Positions 50,150 to 62,690 of a DNA stretch of 64,000 bases are shown here, in pieces (position 1 is the stretch's first letter; the number at the start of each line of letters is the position of its first letter). The notes under the pieces are model-generated. The model was given only the letters and a program-made list of their open reading frames with translations. It had not been told where the DNA came from and made no database searches. The stretch lies in contig NC_063257.1 in assembly GCF_019578655.1 (NCBI RefSeq), positions 9,424,001 through 9,488,000 of the forward strand, written 5' to 3'. This DNA comes from Ricinus communis. Lineage: Eukaryota; Streptophyta; Magnoliopsida; Malpighiales; Euphorbiaceae. Both the position numbers and the translations under genes were made by a program.

Positions 50150-50905
50150 TCATACAGCAAGTTCAATATCACCCAAATCAAGCTGGGTAGCGATTTCGTC
50201 CAACTGTTTCTTAACACTCATATCAATCAACTTGGACCCAGAACCGCCATACCTAACAGTAAAACCGGCAACCAAACTAGGATCAAGAGCTGTCTTAATT
50301 CTAACATTTTTAGCACCCGTAAGTTTCTGCACTTGTTTTGCAATCTGTGCCAAATGCTGAGACTCCAATTTCACAACAGAAGTCACAACAGCTAACTCTG
50401 TGTCAGTTAACCTGTTATAAACCAGCTCAAATTCCTTCACTATTTCTTTCACCAAATCTATTCTCTTCGCGTCCACTAAGATGTTTAAGAAGTTGGCGGT
50501 GTGGGGTTGCAGTTCGGACGATTTTGAAATTTCGTCGATAACTTGTTGCTTTTTTGCCGGGTCGATTACTGGGCTGGTGAAGAAATCGTGCACTGCAGGG
50601 TCCGCGAAAAGTTTTTCGAGTTTTTCCACGTCGGCAGAGGTGGAGTCGAGGGTGTTGTTTGATTTGGCTACTTCGGCTAAGGCGGCAGCGTAACTGCCGG
50701 CAGCGGTTGCTGACATTCTGGCTCCGCTTGCGCCCCCGCCGGAAGAGGGGCGGTGTTTGATGGCGGCGTTGGTGAGGTTGAGAGAAGGAAAAGTGCCGGA
50801 GAAGGAGAGATTGAGGGGTTTGGTGGTGGTGGGTCTAGAGAGACGTGCTGATGGTGGGATTTTGGTTTGGAGGGAAAACGCGGCGTTTTGGAGAGACGCT
50901 GCCAT
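50150..50905 (-). CDS. ATPD: Chloroplast ATP synthase delta subunit (nuclear-encoded)
   Basis: This subunit links the CF1 head to the peripheral stalk of the thylakoid ATP synthase. It is one uninterrupted exon of 251 aa, the family's usual length. Residues 1 to about 60 form a typical chloroplast transit peptide: MAASLQNAAFSLQTK, rich in Ser, Thr and basic residues with almost no acids. Mature-protein landmarks of the OSCP/delta family are SYAAALAEVAKSN, LEKLFADPAVHDFFTSPVID, TANFLNILVDAKRIDLVKEIVKEFE and the C-terminal signature DPSLVAGFTVRYGGSGSKLIDMSVKKQLDEI. The end GDIELAV is complete. The start is the only upstream ATG that gives a transit peptide. Higher GC than the surroundings fits a highly expressed gene. 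Confidence 0.97.
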   Translation of the reverse strand: MAASLQNAAFSLQTKIPPSARLSRPTTTKPLNLSFSGTFPSLNLTNAAIKHRPSSGGGASGARMSATAAGSYAAALAEVAKSNNTLDSTSADVEKLEKLFADPAVHDFFTSPVIDPAKKQQVIDEISKSSELQPHTANFLNILVDAKRIDLVKEIVKEFELVYNRLTDTELAVVTSVVKLESQHLAQIAKQVQKLTGAKNVRIKTALDPSLVAGFTVRYGGSGSKLIDMSVKKQLDEIATQLDLGDIELAV

Positions 50906-51995
50906 TGCTAGCGGAGATAGAGAGAGTTGTCGGAGAAGGAGAGGAAGTTTTAGTTGCTTACAGAAAATGGGTATGGTAGAGATTGGAGAAAGAGAGTAAT
51001 GAAAAAAACGGACGATGTAGATTTAATGAGTAGAAGAAAGGACGGCCGAGGAAGAATTAGTTATCCTGGCAGTGGAGAACCATAGCCACTTATATTAGCA
51101 AAGAGGAGATAAGGAATTTGATGAAAGTGGGTGGGTCTAATGAGTTGGCTTATATTTGTGGTACTTTGAGTTCATGCACATAATTCCCTTTTAAATCTAT
51201 AATTTATAAAATATATATTTTATTAAAATAAAATATAATACAATATAAATAAATATTAATACATAGTCATATTATAGACTAATTTTAATTTTATTGCTAT
51301 GAATAGATTATATCTTCTATCTTGATAAAGGTGTGACAAAATTTCTTATTTTAGTTTAATTATTTCTATTGTAAATAGTATATAAGTAAAATACATATTG
51401 TCTTAATAAGCATATCAAAATTAAAGTTATATAATAAGAAAAGAGAAATGGATATAATCTTAAAAAAATATTATATTGAGAAAATAAAGAATTCGATTCT
51501 AAAATAAATTTAGAGGTGTGTGGTAGTAATTTTAATAAATAAATTATCGTATCAAACTAATTTTACATAATTATTATTTTCTATTTAAAATCTTTAATAC
51601 TGTATATATAGTTTTAAATATATAATTATCGCTATATGAAATAATTAAAAAAAATTATAATTATGTAGAGATTATTTTTATATAAATCATAACTATAATA
51701 CGATCATAATGTGTTTATCTAAAAGTATGAGTAGTATATAAGCAAATTTACTAAAGGAATTTATATATGTATCTATAAATTTGATATACTTATTTTAAGT
51801 TTTAGCTTCAGTAATTGTTGATTAACTTGATCGGTGAGATTAAGAAATCAACATAATATATAATACATAATACGCACATGAGAAAGAATGCTAGAAATTA
51901 GAGTGTGAAAAAATAATTAAAAAAAAAAAATCCTTGAACCTCGTCCTCGTGGCTATGTAAAATTCCTGTGGTCATATTGCCACAGATCCTTGCAG
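50906..51995. other. ATPD leader, promoter and AT-rich spacer
   Basis: The first ~250 bp belong to ATPD expression signals. From 51180 on the DNA is AT-rich without genes. Next to the array lies a GC-richer stretch (51940-51995) with a small stem, ctgtgg/ccacag, at about 51967-51986. Confidence 0.5.
51089..51113 (-). promoter_or_regulatory. Possible ATPD core promoter (TATA-like and I-box-like words)
   Basis: On the minus strand, ATATAAG (51089-51095) lies about 190 bp before the ATPD ATG. Just upstream of it, at 51108-51113, is the plus-strand word gataag, which is the I-box core of many light-regulated plant genes. This is motif and position only. Confidence 0.3.
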
Positions 51996-54900
51996 GACTT
52001 CTTCAGACCTTTCCAAATGTTTTAACATCTCAAAGTTAGAAAATCCCAAATATTTCTATTATTTTTTGGGAAAGTGTAAAAATTGACCCTGTAGAAGAGT
52101 TTCTGTAATTTTTTTGGTGATAGTTTACTACTCTAACAATGTTAATAATCTTAAAATTGAATTTCAAATGAAGTTGGATTGCTCTAAAATCAGTCTTGTC
52201 GGATAAATGATGAAATATAGAGTACTATAATATTGCTAGATCATTCAAGATTCGACTATAACTAAAGAAAAATAATCAAATTATAAAACTATTTTCTCTC
52301 TCTTTTATTTTTTTTTAACTCTATAAAAATAATATAGTTAATTTTTGACAAAAATTAAGTTAGTAAGAATTACAATAGTGGTGTAATCGCGACCGCTTAA
52401 CATTAAATGAATAAATTATAAATATTTAATTAACGGTATTAATAAATCTAATGTGTTTTAGTGAAATATATAATACTATAATATTGCCAGATTATTCAAA
52501 ATTCGTCAAAATTCGACTATAACTAAAGAAAAAAAAATCAAATTATGACTTCTTCAGACCTTTCCAAATATTTTAACATCTCAAAGTTAGAAAATCCCAA
52601 ATGTTTCTATTATTTTTTGGGAAAGTGTAAAAATTGACCCTGTAGAAGAGTTTCTGTAATTTTTTTGGTGATAGTTTACTACTCTAACAATGTTAATAAT
52701 CTTAAAATTGAATTTCAAATGAAGTTGGATTGCTCTAAAATCAGTCTTGTCGGATAAATGATGAAATATAGAGTACTATAATATTGCTAGATCATTCAAG
52801 ATTCGACTATAACTAAAGAAAAATAATCAAATTATAAAACTATTTTCTCTCTCTTTTATTTTTTTTTAACTCTATAAAAATAATATAGTTAATTTTTGAC
52901 AAAAACTAAGTTAGTAAGAATTACAATAGTGGTGTAATCGCGACCGCTTAACATTAAATGAATAAATTATAAATATTTAATTAACGGTATTAATAAATCT
53001 AATGTGTTTTAGTGAAATATATAATACTATAATATTGCCAGATTATTCAAAATTCGTCAAAATTCGACTATAACTAAAGAAAAACAAAATCAAATTATGA
53101 CTTCTTCAGACCTTTCCAAATGTTTTAACATCTCAAAGTTAGAAAATCCCAAATGTTTCTATTATTTTTTGGGAAAGTGTAAAAATTGACCCTGTAGAAG
53201 AGTTTCTGTAATTTTTTTGGTGATAGTTTACTACTCTAACAATGTTAATAATCTTAAAATTGAATTTCAAATGAAGTTGGATTGCTCTAAAATCAGTCTT
53301 GTCGGATAAATGATGAAATATAGAGTACTATAATATTGCTAGATCATTCAAGATTCGACTATAACTAAAGAAAAATAATCAAATTATAAAACTATTTTCT
53401 CTCTCTTTTATTTTTTTTAACTCTATAAAAATAATATAGTTAATTTTGACAAAAATTAAGTTAGTAAGAATTACAATAGTGGTGTAATCGCGACCGCTTA
53501 ACATTAAATGAATAAATTATAAATATTTAATTAACGGTATTAATAAATCTAATGTGTTTTAGTGAAATATATAATACTATAATATTGCCAGATTATTCAA
53601 AATTCGTCAAAATTCGACTATAACTAAAGAAAAAAAAATCAAATTATGACTTCTTCAGACCTTTCCAAATGTTTTAACATCTCAAAGTTAGAAAATCCCA
53701 AATGTTTCTATTATTTTTTGGAAAAGTGTAAAAATTGACCCTGTAGAAGAGTTTCCCCGTAATTTTTTTGGTGATAGTTTACTACTCTAACAATGTTAAT
53801 AATCTTAAAATTGAATTTCAAATGAAGTTGGATTGCTCTAAAATCAGTCTTGTCGGATAAATGATGAAATATAGAGTACTATAATATTGCTAGATCATTC
53901 AAGATTCGACTATAACTAAAGAAAAATAATCAAATTATAAAACTATTTTCTCTCTCTTTTATTTTTTTTAACTCTATAAAATAATATAGTTAATTTTTGA
54001 CAAAAATTAAGTTAGTAAGAATTACAATAGTGGTGTAATCGCGACCGCTTAACATTAAATGAATAAATTATAAATATTTAATTAACGGTATTAATAAATC
54101 TAATGTGTTTTAGTGAAATATATAATACTATAATATTGCCGGGATTATTCAAAATTCGTCAAAATTCGACTATAACTAAAGAAAAAAAAATCAAATTATG
54201 ACTTCTTCAGACCTTTCCAAATGTTTTAACATCTCAAAGTTAGAAAATCCCAAATGTTTCTATTATTTTTTGGAAAAGTGTAAAAATTGACCCTGTAGAA
54301 GAGTTTCTGTAATTTTTTTGGTGATAGTTTACTACTCTAACAATGTTAATAATCTTAAAATTGAATTTCAAATGAAGTTGGATTGCTCTAAAATCAGTCT
54401 TCTCGGATAAATGATGAAATATAGAGTACTATAATATTGCTAGATCATTCAAGATTCGACTATAACTAAAGAAAAATAATCAAATTATAAAACTATTTTC
54501 TCTCTCTTTTATTTTTTTTAACTCTATAAAATAATATAGTTAATTTTGACAAAAATTAAGTTAGTAAGAATTACAATAGTGGTGTAATCGCGACCGCTTA
54601 ACATTAAATGAATAAATTATAAATATTTAATTAACGGTATTAATAAATCTAATGTGTTTTAGTGAAATATATAATACTATAATATTGCCAGATTATTCAA
54701 AATTCGTCAAAATTCGACTATAACTAAAGAAAAAAAAAATCAAATTATGACTTCTTCAGACCTTTCCAAATGTTTTAACATCTCAAAGTTAGAAAATCCC
54801 AAATGTTTCTATTATTTTTTGGGAAAGTGTAAAAATTGACCCTGTAGAAGAGTTTCTGTAATTTTTTTGGTGATAGTTTACTACTCTAACAATGTTAATA

Positions 54901-57398
54901 ATCTTAAAATTGAATTTCAAATGAAGTTGGATTGCTCTAAAATCAGTCTTGTCGGATAAATGATGAAATATAGAGTACTATAATATTGCTAGATCATTCA
55001 AGATTCGACTATAACTAAAGAAAAATAATCAAATTATAAAACTATTTTCTCTCTCTTTTATTTTTTTTTAACTCTATAAAAATAATATAGTTAATTTTTG
55101 ACAAAAATTAAGTTAGTAAGAATTACAATAGTGGTGTAATCGCGACCGCTTAACATTAAATGAATAAATTATAAATATTTAATTAACGGTATTAATAAAT
55201 CTAATGTGTTTTAGTGAAATATATAATACTATAATATTGCTAGATTATTCAAAATTCGTCAAAATTCGACTATAACTAAAGAAAAAAAAATCAAATTATG
55301 ACTTCTTCAGACCTTTCCAAATGTTTTAACATCTCAAAGTTAGAAAATCCCAAATGTTTCTATTATTTTTTGGGAAAGTGTAAAAATTGACCCTGTAGAA
55401 GAGTTTCCCGTAATTTTTTTGGTGATAGTTTACTACTCTAACAATGTTAATAATCTTAAAATTGAATTTCAAATGAAGTTGGATTGCTCTAAAATCAGTC
55501 TTGTCGGATAAATGATGAAATATAGAGTACTATAATATTGCTAGATCATTCAAGATTCGACTATAACTAAAGAAAAATAATCAAATTATAAAACTATTTT
55601 CTCTCTCTTTTATTTTTTTTTAACTCTATAAAAATAATATAGTTAATTTTTGACAAAAATTAAGTTAGTAAGAATTACAATAGTGGTGTAATCGCGACCG
55701 CTTAACATTAAATGAATAAATTATAAATATTTAATTAACGGTATTAATAAATCTAATGTGTTTTAGTGAAATATATAATACTATAATATTGCCAGATTAT
55801 TCAAAATTCGTCAAAATTCGACTATAACTAAAGAAAAAAAAAATCAAATTATGACTTCTTCAGACCTTTCCAAATGTTTTAACATCTCAAAGTTAGAAAA
55901 TCCCAAATGTTTCTATTATTTTTTGGAAAAGTGTAAAAATTGACCCTGTAGAAGAGTTTCTGTAATTTTTTTGGTGATAGTTTACTACTCTAACAATGTT
56001 AATAATCTTAAAATTGAATTTCAAATGAAGTTGGATTGCTCTAAAATCAGTCTTGTCGGATAAATGATGAAATATAGAGTACTATAATATTGCTAGATCA
56101 TTCAAGATTCGACTATAACTAAAGAAAAATAATCAAATTATAAAACTATTTTCTCTCTCTTTTATTTTTTTTTAACTCTATAAAAATAATATAGTTAATT
56201 TTTGACAAAAATTAAGTTAGTAAGAATTACAATAGTGGTGTAATCGCGACCGCTTAACATTAAATGAATAAATTATAAATATTTAATTAACGGTATTAAT
56301 AAATCTAATGTGTTTTAGTGAAATATATAATACTATAATATTGCCGGATTATTCAAAATTCGTCAAAATTCGACTATAACTAAAGAAAAAAAATCAAATT
56401 ATGACTTCTTCGGACCTTTCCAAATGTTTTAACATCTCAAAGTTAGAAAATCCCAAATGTTTCTATTATTTTTTGGAAAAGTGTAAAAATTGACCCTGTA
56501 GAAGAGTTTCGTAATTTTTTTGGTGATAGTTTACTACTCTAACAATGTTAATAATCTTAAAATTGAATTTCAAATGAAGTTGGATTGCTCTAAAATCAGT
56601 CTTGTCGGATAAATGATGAAATATAGAGTACTATAATATTGCTATATCATTCAAGATTCGACTATAACTAAAGAAAAATAATCAAATTATAAAACTATTT
56701 TCTCTCTCTTTTATTTTTTTTTAACTCTATAAAAATAATATAGTTAATTTTTGACAAAAATTAAGTTAGTAAGAATTACAATAGTGGTGTAATCGCGACC
56801 GCTTAACATTAAATGAATAAATTATAAATATTTAATTAACGGTATTAATAAATCTAATGTGTTTTAGTGAAATATATAATACTATAATATTGCCAGATTA
56901 TTCAAAATTCGTCAAAATTCGACTATAACTAAAGAAAAAAAAAATCAAATTATAAAACTATTTTCCCGCTCTTTCATTTTTTTTGAACTCTATAAAAATA
57001 ATATAGTTAATTTTTGACAAAAGTTAAGTTAGTAAGAATTACAATAGTGGTGTAATCGCGACCGCTTAACATTAAATGAATAAATTATAAATATTTAATT
57101 AACGGTATTAATAAATCTAATGTGTTTTAGTGAAATATAGAGTACTATAATATTGCGAGATTATTCAAAATTCGTCAAAATTCGACTATAACTAAAGAAA
57201 AAAAAATCAAATTATAAAACTATTTTCCCCCTCTTTCATTTTTTTTGAACTCTATAAAAATAATACAGTTAATTTTTTACAAAAGTTAAGTTAGTAAGAA
57301 TTACAATAGTGGTGTAATCGTGACCGCTTAATATTAAATGAATAAATTATAAATATTTAATTAACGGTATTAATAAATCTAATGTGTTTTAGTGAAAT
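51996..57398. repeat. Tandem satellite-like array, unit about 551 bp, nine long and two short copies
   Basis: The word gacttcttcagacc (one copy has cgg for cag) starts at 51996, 52547, 53099, 53648, 54200, 54749, 55300, 55853 and 56403, giving spacings of 549-553 bp. A second marker, ggtgtaatcgcgaccgct, occurs eleven times. The last two (about 57050 and 57313) belong to short units that lack the gacttcttc half. Copies are nearly identical, differing by single bases and short indels, such as the 1-4 extra bases after gtttc in several copies. Each unit contains the word actataactaaagaaaaa twice. No open frame of 60 codons exists across the array. Near-identity implies recent amplification or active homogenisation. 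Confidence 0.97.
56945..57398. repeat. Short-form units at the right edge of the array
   Basis: Two consecutive units of about 265 bp contain only the tcaaattataaaactatttt to gtgttttagtgaaat half of the long unit. They also share private changes (ttttcccgctc or ttttccccctc, tttcatttttttt, aaaagttaag) not found in the long copies. They are more diverged, as expected of array edges. Confidence 0.9.
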
Positions 57399-58120
57399 TT
57401 CTTTTCATTTTTTTTTTTGTGTTTAAACATTATAATATATTTCGCATTAGAGATTTGATACTTAGCTCAATGATTGCATGATTTTCTTCAATTAATTCCC
57501 AAGGGTTAATGCAACTACAATTCCATTAAAAAACCATCTAAAATTAACTTATTTTGAAGATAAGGTGTGGGAGTATACGAAGAATTAGGGGCAGTGACAT
57601 TAGTTTATAATTTGATTTATAATTTATAATAAAAAAATTAATTTAAATTTCATATAATAAATGATTATTTTTTAGATAATGAAATCTTAATTATTAATTT
57701 TAAATTTTATTATCAAAATTATACTAATATGATATATCATATTGAGGATGAATAAATACTGCAAGAAAATATAATTAAATATAATATTTTTTAGAATTAA
57801 AAGTTAAATTATAATAAAAAAATTAATCTATTAATTAATATAATACTAAGATAATAATTAAAAATACTATAACTGATTCTGTTAGGGGACTACATAAGAT
57901 ATAACTGAATTATTAACACAAATAATACGTAAAGTTGAAAATTTGATGAAACTAAAGTTTTATTTATTTATTATTTGGTAATTAAAAGAAGATTCAATTA
58001 CGAGGTCGTGCAGTATAAATATGTAAGAAACCCTGGATAAACCTCTATTGGCAGTCTTAAAGGAGGCCGTTTTGTACAGACACCACGCCAGTTTCTAACT
58101 GCAACAGAACAAGAATAATA
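57399..58120. other. Spacer and promoter of the WD40 gene
   Basis: AT-rich DNA without open frames to about 57960. The last 150 bp hold the promoter and short leader of the WD40 gene. Confidence 0.5.
58014..58020 (+). promoter_or_regulatory. Probable TATA box of the WD40 gene
   Basis: A canonical tataaat lies 101-107 bp before the ATG at 58121. This would place transcription start near 58045-58050 with a leader of about 70 bases. Confidence 0.5.
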
Positions 58121-61100
58121 ATGAACACTCCAAATCCAGCTCACGACGACGACGACGACGATCAAGGCGAGGTTTTCCTCGACGACTCTGATATAGTCGA
58201 CGAAGTTACCGTCGACGAAGAAGGTTCGCACTCTCCCGCTCTCTCTCTCCCTCTCTTCTCTATGTATCCATTTCTGTTTATCATTTTTTTATTTGATACA
58301 GATCTTCCTGATGCTGACGATGAAGATGATGATGATGATGGCGATGGTAGTGATAATGAGGGTATAATGCAATTTGCTTCTTTTCAAATTTTTTCTTTCT
58401 TTTTTTCCTCAAACAATTTTTCTTGTTCGTTTTCTTTTATACTTACTAGTTTCTTTTTTTCAGATGGCTCTGTGCACATATTCACTGGTCATACAGGTAA
58501 GTTTTTGTTTAAAAAACAATTCCTTTTTAACTCACCTCGTTTGGAAAGTGTAAAAAATTGCAAGAATTCAATTCAATTGAATTCTTTTTACTCAATTCTC
58601 GTATTTGGGAAGTCCAATTTACCCTTATTTTATAATTTGCTCTCTTTTCCAAATTCTAAAGTTTGTTGTATTTTACTTTTTGCAAGAGTCAAGATATCAT
58701 TTTTTTCTTTTTCTTTTTGTATATTGAGGTTGGGGAGTATACAGAGGGTTATTGGTTTTTCGTGTGTTGCTGCTTATTTTGGTTTTTTATTTTCGTAATT
58801 CCACCAAAGAAATGGTGTATTGTTTATAGCTTCAACTATCACTCATTTATATATTTTACTGTATGTGATATTTATTATCTTTTCTTCCCTTCTCTACTCA
58901 GGTGAACTTTATACAGCTGTCTGTAATCCAACAGATCCTCAGTTAGTGGCCACTGGGGGTGGGGATGATAGCGGTTTTCTTTGGAAGATTGGTCAAGGAG
59001 ATTGGGTTTGCGAGCTTAAAGGTTTATCTATTATTAATCTGTCATGATTACTTGTTTCAATGCCTTCCAATGAAGCCAAACCTACTTTCTGCCTCACTTT
59101 GTCCTTCTCTTTTTATGCAACTTAACTTTCGGAAGCTTTTTCATAGGTCACAAGGATTCCGTATCTAGTGTAGCCTTTAGTACTGATGGAAAGTTGCTTG
59201 CATCTAGTGGATTGGATGGAGTTGTTCGAATTTGGGATGCTTCATCAGGAAATCTGAAACATGAATTGAATGCTGGAGGGGGAATCGAGGTGAACTTATG
59301 AACTGAACTTAGCGGCACAACTCACTTCTGTCATATATTATAAGATATTAATTGGGCATCATTTACATGACATCTCAGTGGGTCAAATGGCATCCGAGAG
59401 GGCATCTCGTGTTGGCTGGTTCTGAGGACTGTAATGCCTGGTTGTGGAATGCTGATATGGGTGTTATTCTCAAAATGTTCTCTGGACATGGTGGTAGTGT
59501 GACTTGTGGTGATTTTACCCCTGATGGTATGAAACTCCTTTCTTTTGCTTTTTGCTACATATATTTTGTTTTTGTTGTTAGATTTTCCAGCTTTCCTTCT
59601 GGTTTAAATTTGGCCTGTTCCTCTTTTCTTAATCTACTTTCTGCTGCTTGCTCAAGGCAAAACTATATGCACTGGTTCTGATGATGCAACCTTGAGGATA
59701 TGGGATCCAAAGAATGAAGCAAATGTTCGTGTTGTTAGAGGTATTTATTATTTTTGAACATGTTTGAATTTGTTCACAATATTGCAACTTGGATAATTAA
59801 TTGTAAGTTTTTACTTTTTCCTATGTAAATATACCATTGTTTATTTAAGAGGATATTCTTCTCTTACATTTATTCACTAGATCTCCTAAATCTGTTTTAT
59901 TGTAGATCTGATCATAGTGGCGCTTGGTGGTTTTGTTGAAATCATAGACATCAAAATTTGTTTCAGTGAGGTTCATTAAGTATAGATGAGTTTCTAAGAG
60001 CCAAACTCGGGAATTTTACATTTGGTGGGACTTAAGCCATAGGTTTACCTTTATCACTAGGCAGAATTGGTGGTTACTAGTATATTATTATTGTTGTTGA
60101 TTTCTGTAGTATGATCTGAACGTCGACAATACATTTATTCCAATAAATAATTGCATACATAAATGTTTTAATTACCAAAATAACTTTGGGTACTGAAGAA
60201 AGGGAATCATAGCCACTCAACATAATCCTAATTCTCATGGAAAAGGGCTTTAGTTTTTGGATGGTTTCTTGCACCAACTAGTGAAATTGTCCCTCTTAGG
60301 AAGATATTTATACTATTTATAGAATTTGGGACAATTTTATGAACTGTTAAAAAGTCTTCTTTTATCTGTATTGCAATATTAAGTTGTACTTTTCCGCCCA
60401 TTCAAAGTTCTCCCTCGCATCTATACTTCTGGATATTATACCGTTGTTAAGTATGAATGTCGGGTTAACATGAACCTGTTAATCTAAATATGGTTTCATC
60501 ATTTGTTTCTTCTTTTCAAATGTTTGTTTACTTGTTGATTTCTCCTTTCTGAACAGTTCTGTTAAATTTTTATTGAACAGGTTCTCAAACAATAGATAGA
60601 GCTTGGAATTTGGGGTTTTATTTGACATTTATAACTGTAGTGTTTCTGCTGGTTAGGTCATCCATATCATGCTGAAGGACTGACATGCTTGGCACTGAGT
60701 TCAGACTCTAAATGTGCCATTACTGGTTCCCAGGACAGTTCTGTCCACATTGTGAATATAGAGACCGGGAGGGTTTGTTTTCGTCCTGCACTTAATCTTC
60801 TTTTGGTTTGTTTTACTTATTGTTGTTGTCTCTTTCTATATGATCAATATATGTCTTCTCTGAGTACTGTATCCATTGATTTAAATAATGGTATGGGCCT
60901 TTTTTTTTGGATCCATGATTTTACCTTGGTCATTGCCTCAAGTTTACTTAGCTTCTACTCAAGGTGCTCTTATGTGCTTTTTAAGGTGTTTCTGGGTCAT
61001 TTATTTCCGTCTCAAACCCCTTGATTGTTTCCGAACTTATAGTGGGTAAGTATTAAAGTAATATGATAAAATACAATTTTTTTTTTTTAAAATCAGCCAT

Positions 61101-62690
61101 TTACGAGTTATGCGTGGTGGTTGAATTGATGGCTCTTTTGTGCCCTTGGGGTCCCTCATATATTTTATCTGAACTGGTTAGAGTCTAGCTGGCATGGTGC
61201 GCTAGAGCTAGTGCCAGGTTCAATCCCGACATACAAAGGTGCAGTTTAGTTGTTGGCCATTCTCAGATGTGCGGATTTTTCCGTTTCCTACATTGTTGCT
61301 TAGGGGCTATGTACTTTTGAGACAGCATGATTCTTGTATATGTCTGAGCATTAGATTTAATCTTTCTTTCTTGGCTGGAACATTTGGATGAGTCGCTATT
61401 TAATTTTTGTCTCAGTCCCTTGTAATGTTCAGATTTTATTATTGGCATGTGATCTGTTTCTATTGCTTGCTTAAATCATACTGGTGAAATACTTGTCACT
61501 TTTGATAATTGCCAATACATTAATAAACTTGCTTGGTTCTATCCACAGGTCGTTAATTCTCTGGTTTCTCACTCAGATTCAATCGAGTGCATTGAATTTG
61601 CACCAAGGTATTGTCAAAATATCTCTCTCCTTTTGTGTGCATATGTATGTTAACATGAAAGAATGAAGCAAAAGAAGTTGGTCCACTAGAAGAATCATTT
61701 GTTCCTCAACAAGTTGTGACAACTACTAAGTGCTACTGGAAATTCCTGTGATTAAGTTATCCTGTTGATAACCTGTATAAGTGAAAATTACCTTGTAATT
61801 CTTGTGGTCAACTTAACTTTTGGTTTGTGTGGCCTGGCTTTACTATTTTATTTTCTTATTTGTGGCAGCTTCCCATGGGCTGCAACTGGAAGCATGGATA
61901 ATAAGCTTATCATCTGGGATCTGCAGCACTCATTGTCTCGCTGCACATGTGATCATCAGGTGTCTGGAATTTTCTTTCCAGTATCAAATTAACTCTGAAT
62001 TTTTTGTCGAATTAATTACCTACCTGCTAAAAGGAGGCGAAGTTTTTAAAAATCTTGTTTGGGAATCCATTCGATTACTAATTGTTTTGGATTTTCTGTG
62101 GTTGAAATAGAATTTGGACATGTTGCTCTGTTCTCAGATGATTGCCAGCTGATGCAGTTTCATTTTGCATGTCATGATATAAATGTTGCATCATGGAATG
62201 GATTAATAAATATCTGAGGTTTAATACTGCAACTTCTAGGAAACTATGGGCCAAATCCTGAAATGAGGGCTTCAGTATAACTAACTGATCTTTCCCAAGC
62301 ACAAGACTAAAGAATATGATTGTGCATAAACGCCATGTAAAGTTAGCACTTCATACTTTGATATAAGATCTGCAGTCTCCACTCTCCAGTCTGCAGGTTT
62401 TATCAATTTATGTTTTATTGTGCTTCTTTTGGAAGATGAACTTTTTTTAATCTTATTGGCAGGATGGAGTTACATGCTTGACATGGCTTGGTGCATCTAA
62501 ATACGTAGCTACGGGATGTTTAGATGGGAAAGTAAGAATATGGGATAGTCTCTCCGGCGACTGCGTAAGAACTTTCAGTGGCCACGCCGCTGCCATTCAG
62601 TCTGTCTCCTTGTCTGCTAATCTGGATTTCCTTGTTTCGGCTTCAATTGATGGAACTGCAAGGGTGTTTGAGATCGCAGAGTTTCGGTGA
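58121..62690 (+). CDS. WD40 repeat protein, AAMP/Sqt1-like
   Basis: Eleven exons join in frame: 58121-58223, 58302-58361, 58464-58496, 58902-59021, 59147-59289, 59379-59526, 59657-59740, 60657-60772, 61549-61607, 61869-61959, 62463-62690; 1185 nt, 394 aa. An acidic N-terminus with long Asp runs (about 1-55) is followed by WD40 repeats to the end. Repeat signatures include GHKDSVSSVAFSTDGKLLASSGLDGVVRIWD, GHGGSVTCGDFTPDG with SDDATLRIWD, SMDNKLIIWD, CLDGKVRIWD and SIDGTARVFE. The acidic leader plus about seven to eight repeats matches angio-associated migratory cell protein. Its yeast relative Sqt1 is a dedicated chaperone of ribosomal protein uL16. I recall the Arabidopsis relative as At1g71840. 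Family assignment is good; the plant function is inferred. Confidence 0.9.
61171..61230 (+). repeat. tRNA-like, possibly SINE-derived, segment in WD40 intron 8
   Basis: An A-box-like tggttagagtct (from 61175) is followed about 42 bp later by a B-box, ggttcaatccc (from 61218), close to the A-B spacing of tRNA genes and tRNA-derived SINEs. No closed acceptor stem is visible, so a functional tRNA is unlikely. The 3' end and target duplication of a SINE were not found. Confidence 0.35.

Noticed and set aside
51996..57398. CRISPR-like array
   Set aside because: Repeats are contiguous ~551-bp units without unique spacers, in a plant nuclear context; this is a satellite-type tandem array.
58121..58798. 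Single 225-codon open frame as a stand-alone gene
   Set aside because: It runs through two introns of the WD40 gene; donors and acceptors at 58223/58302 and 58361/58464 give the correct acidic N-terminus and join to WD40 repeats.
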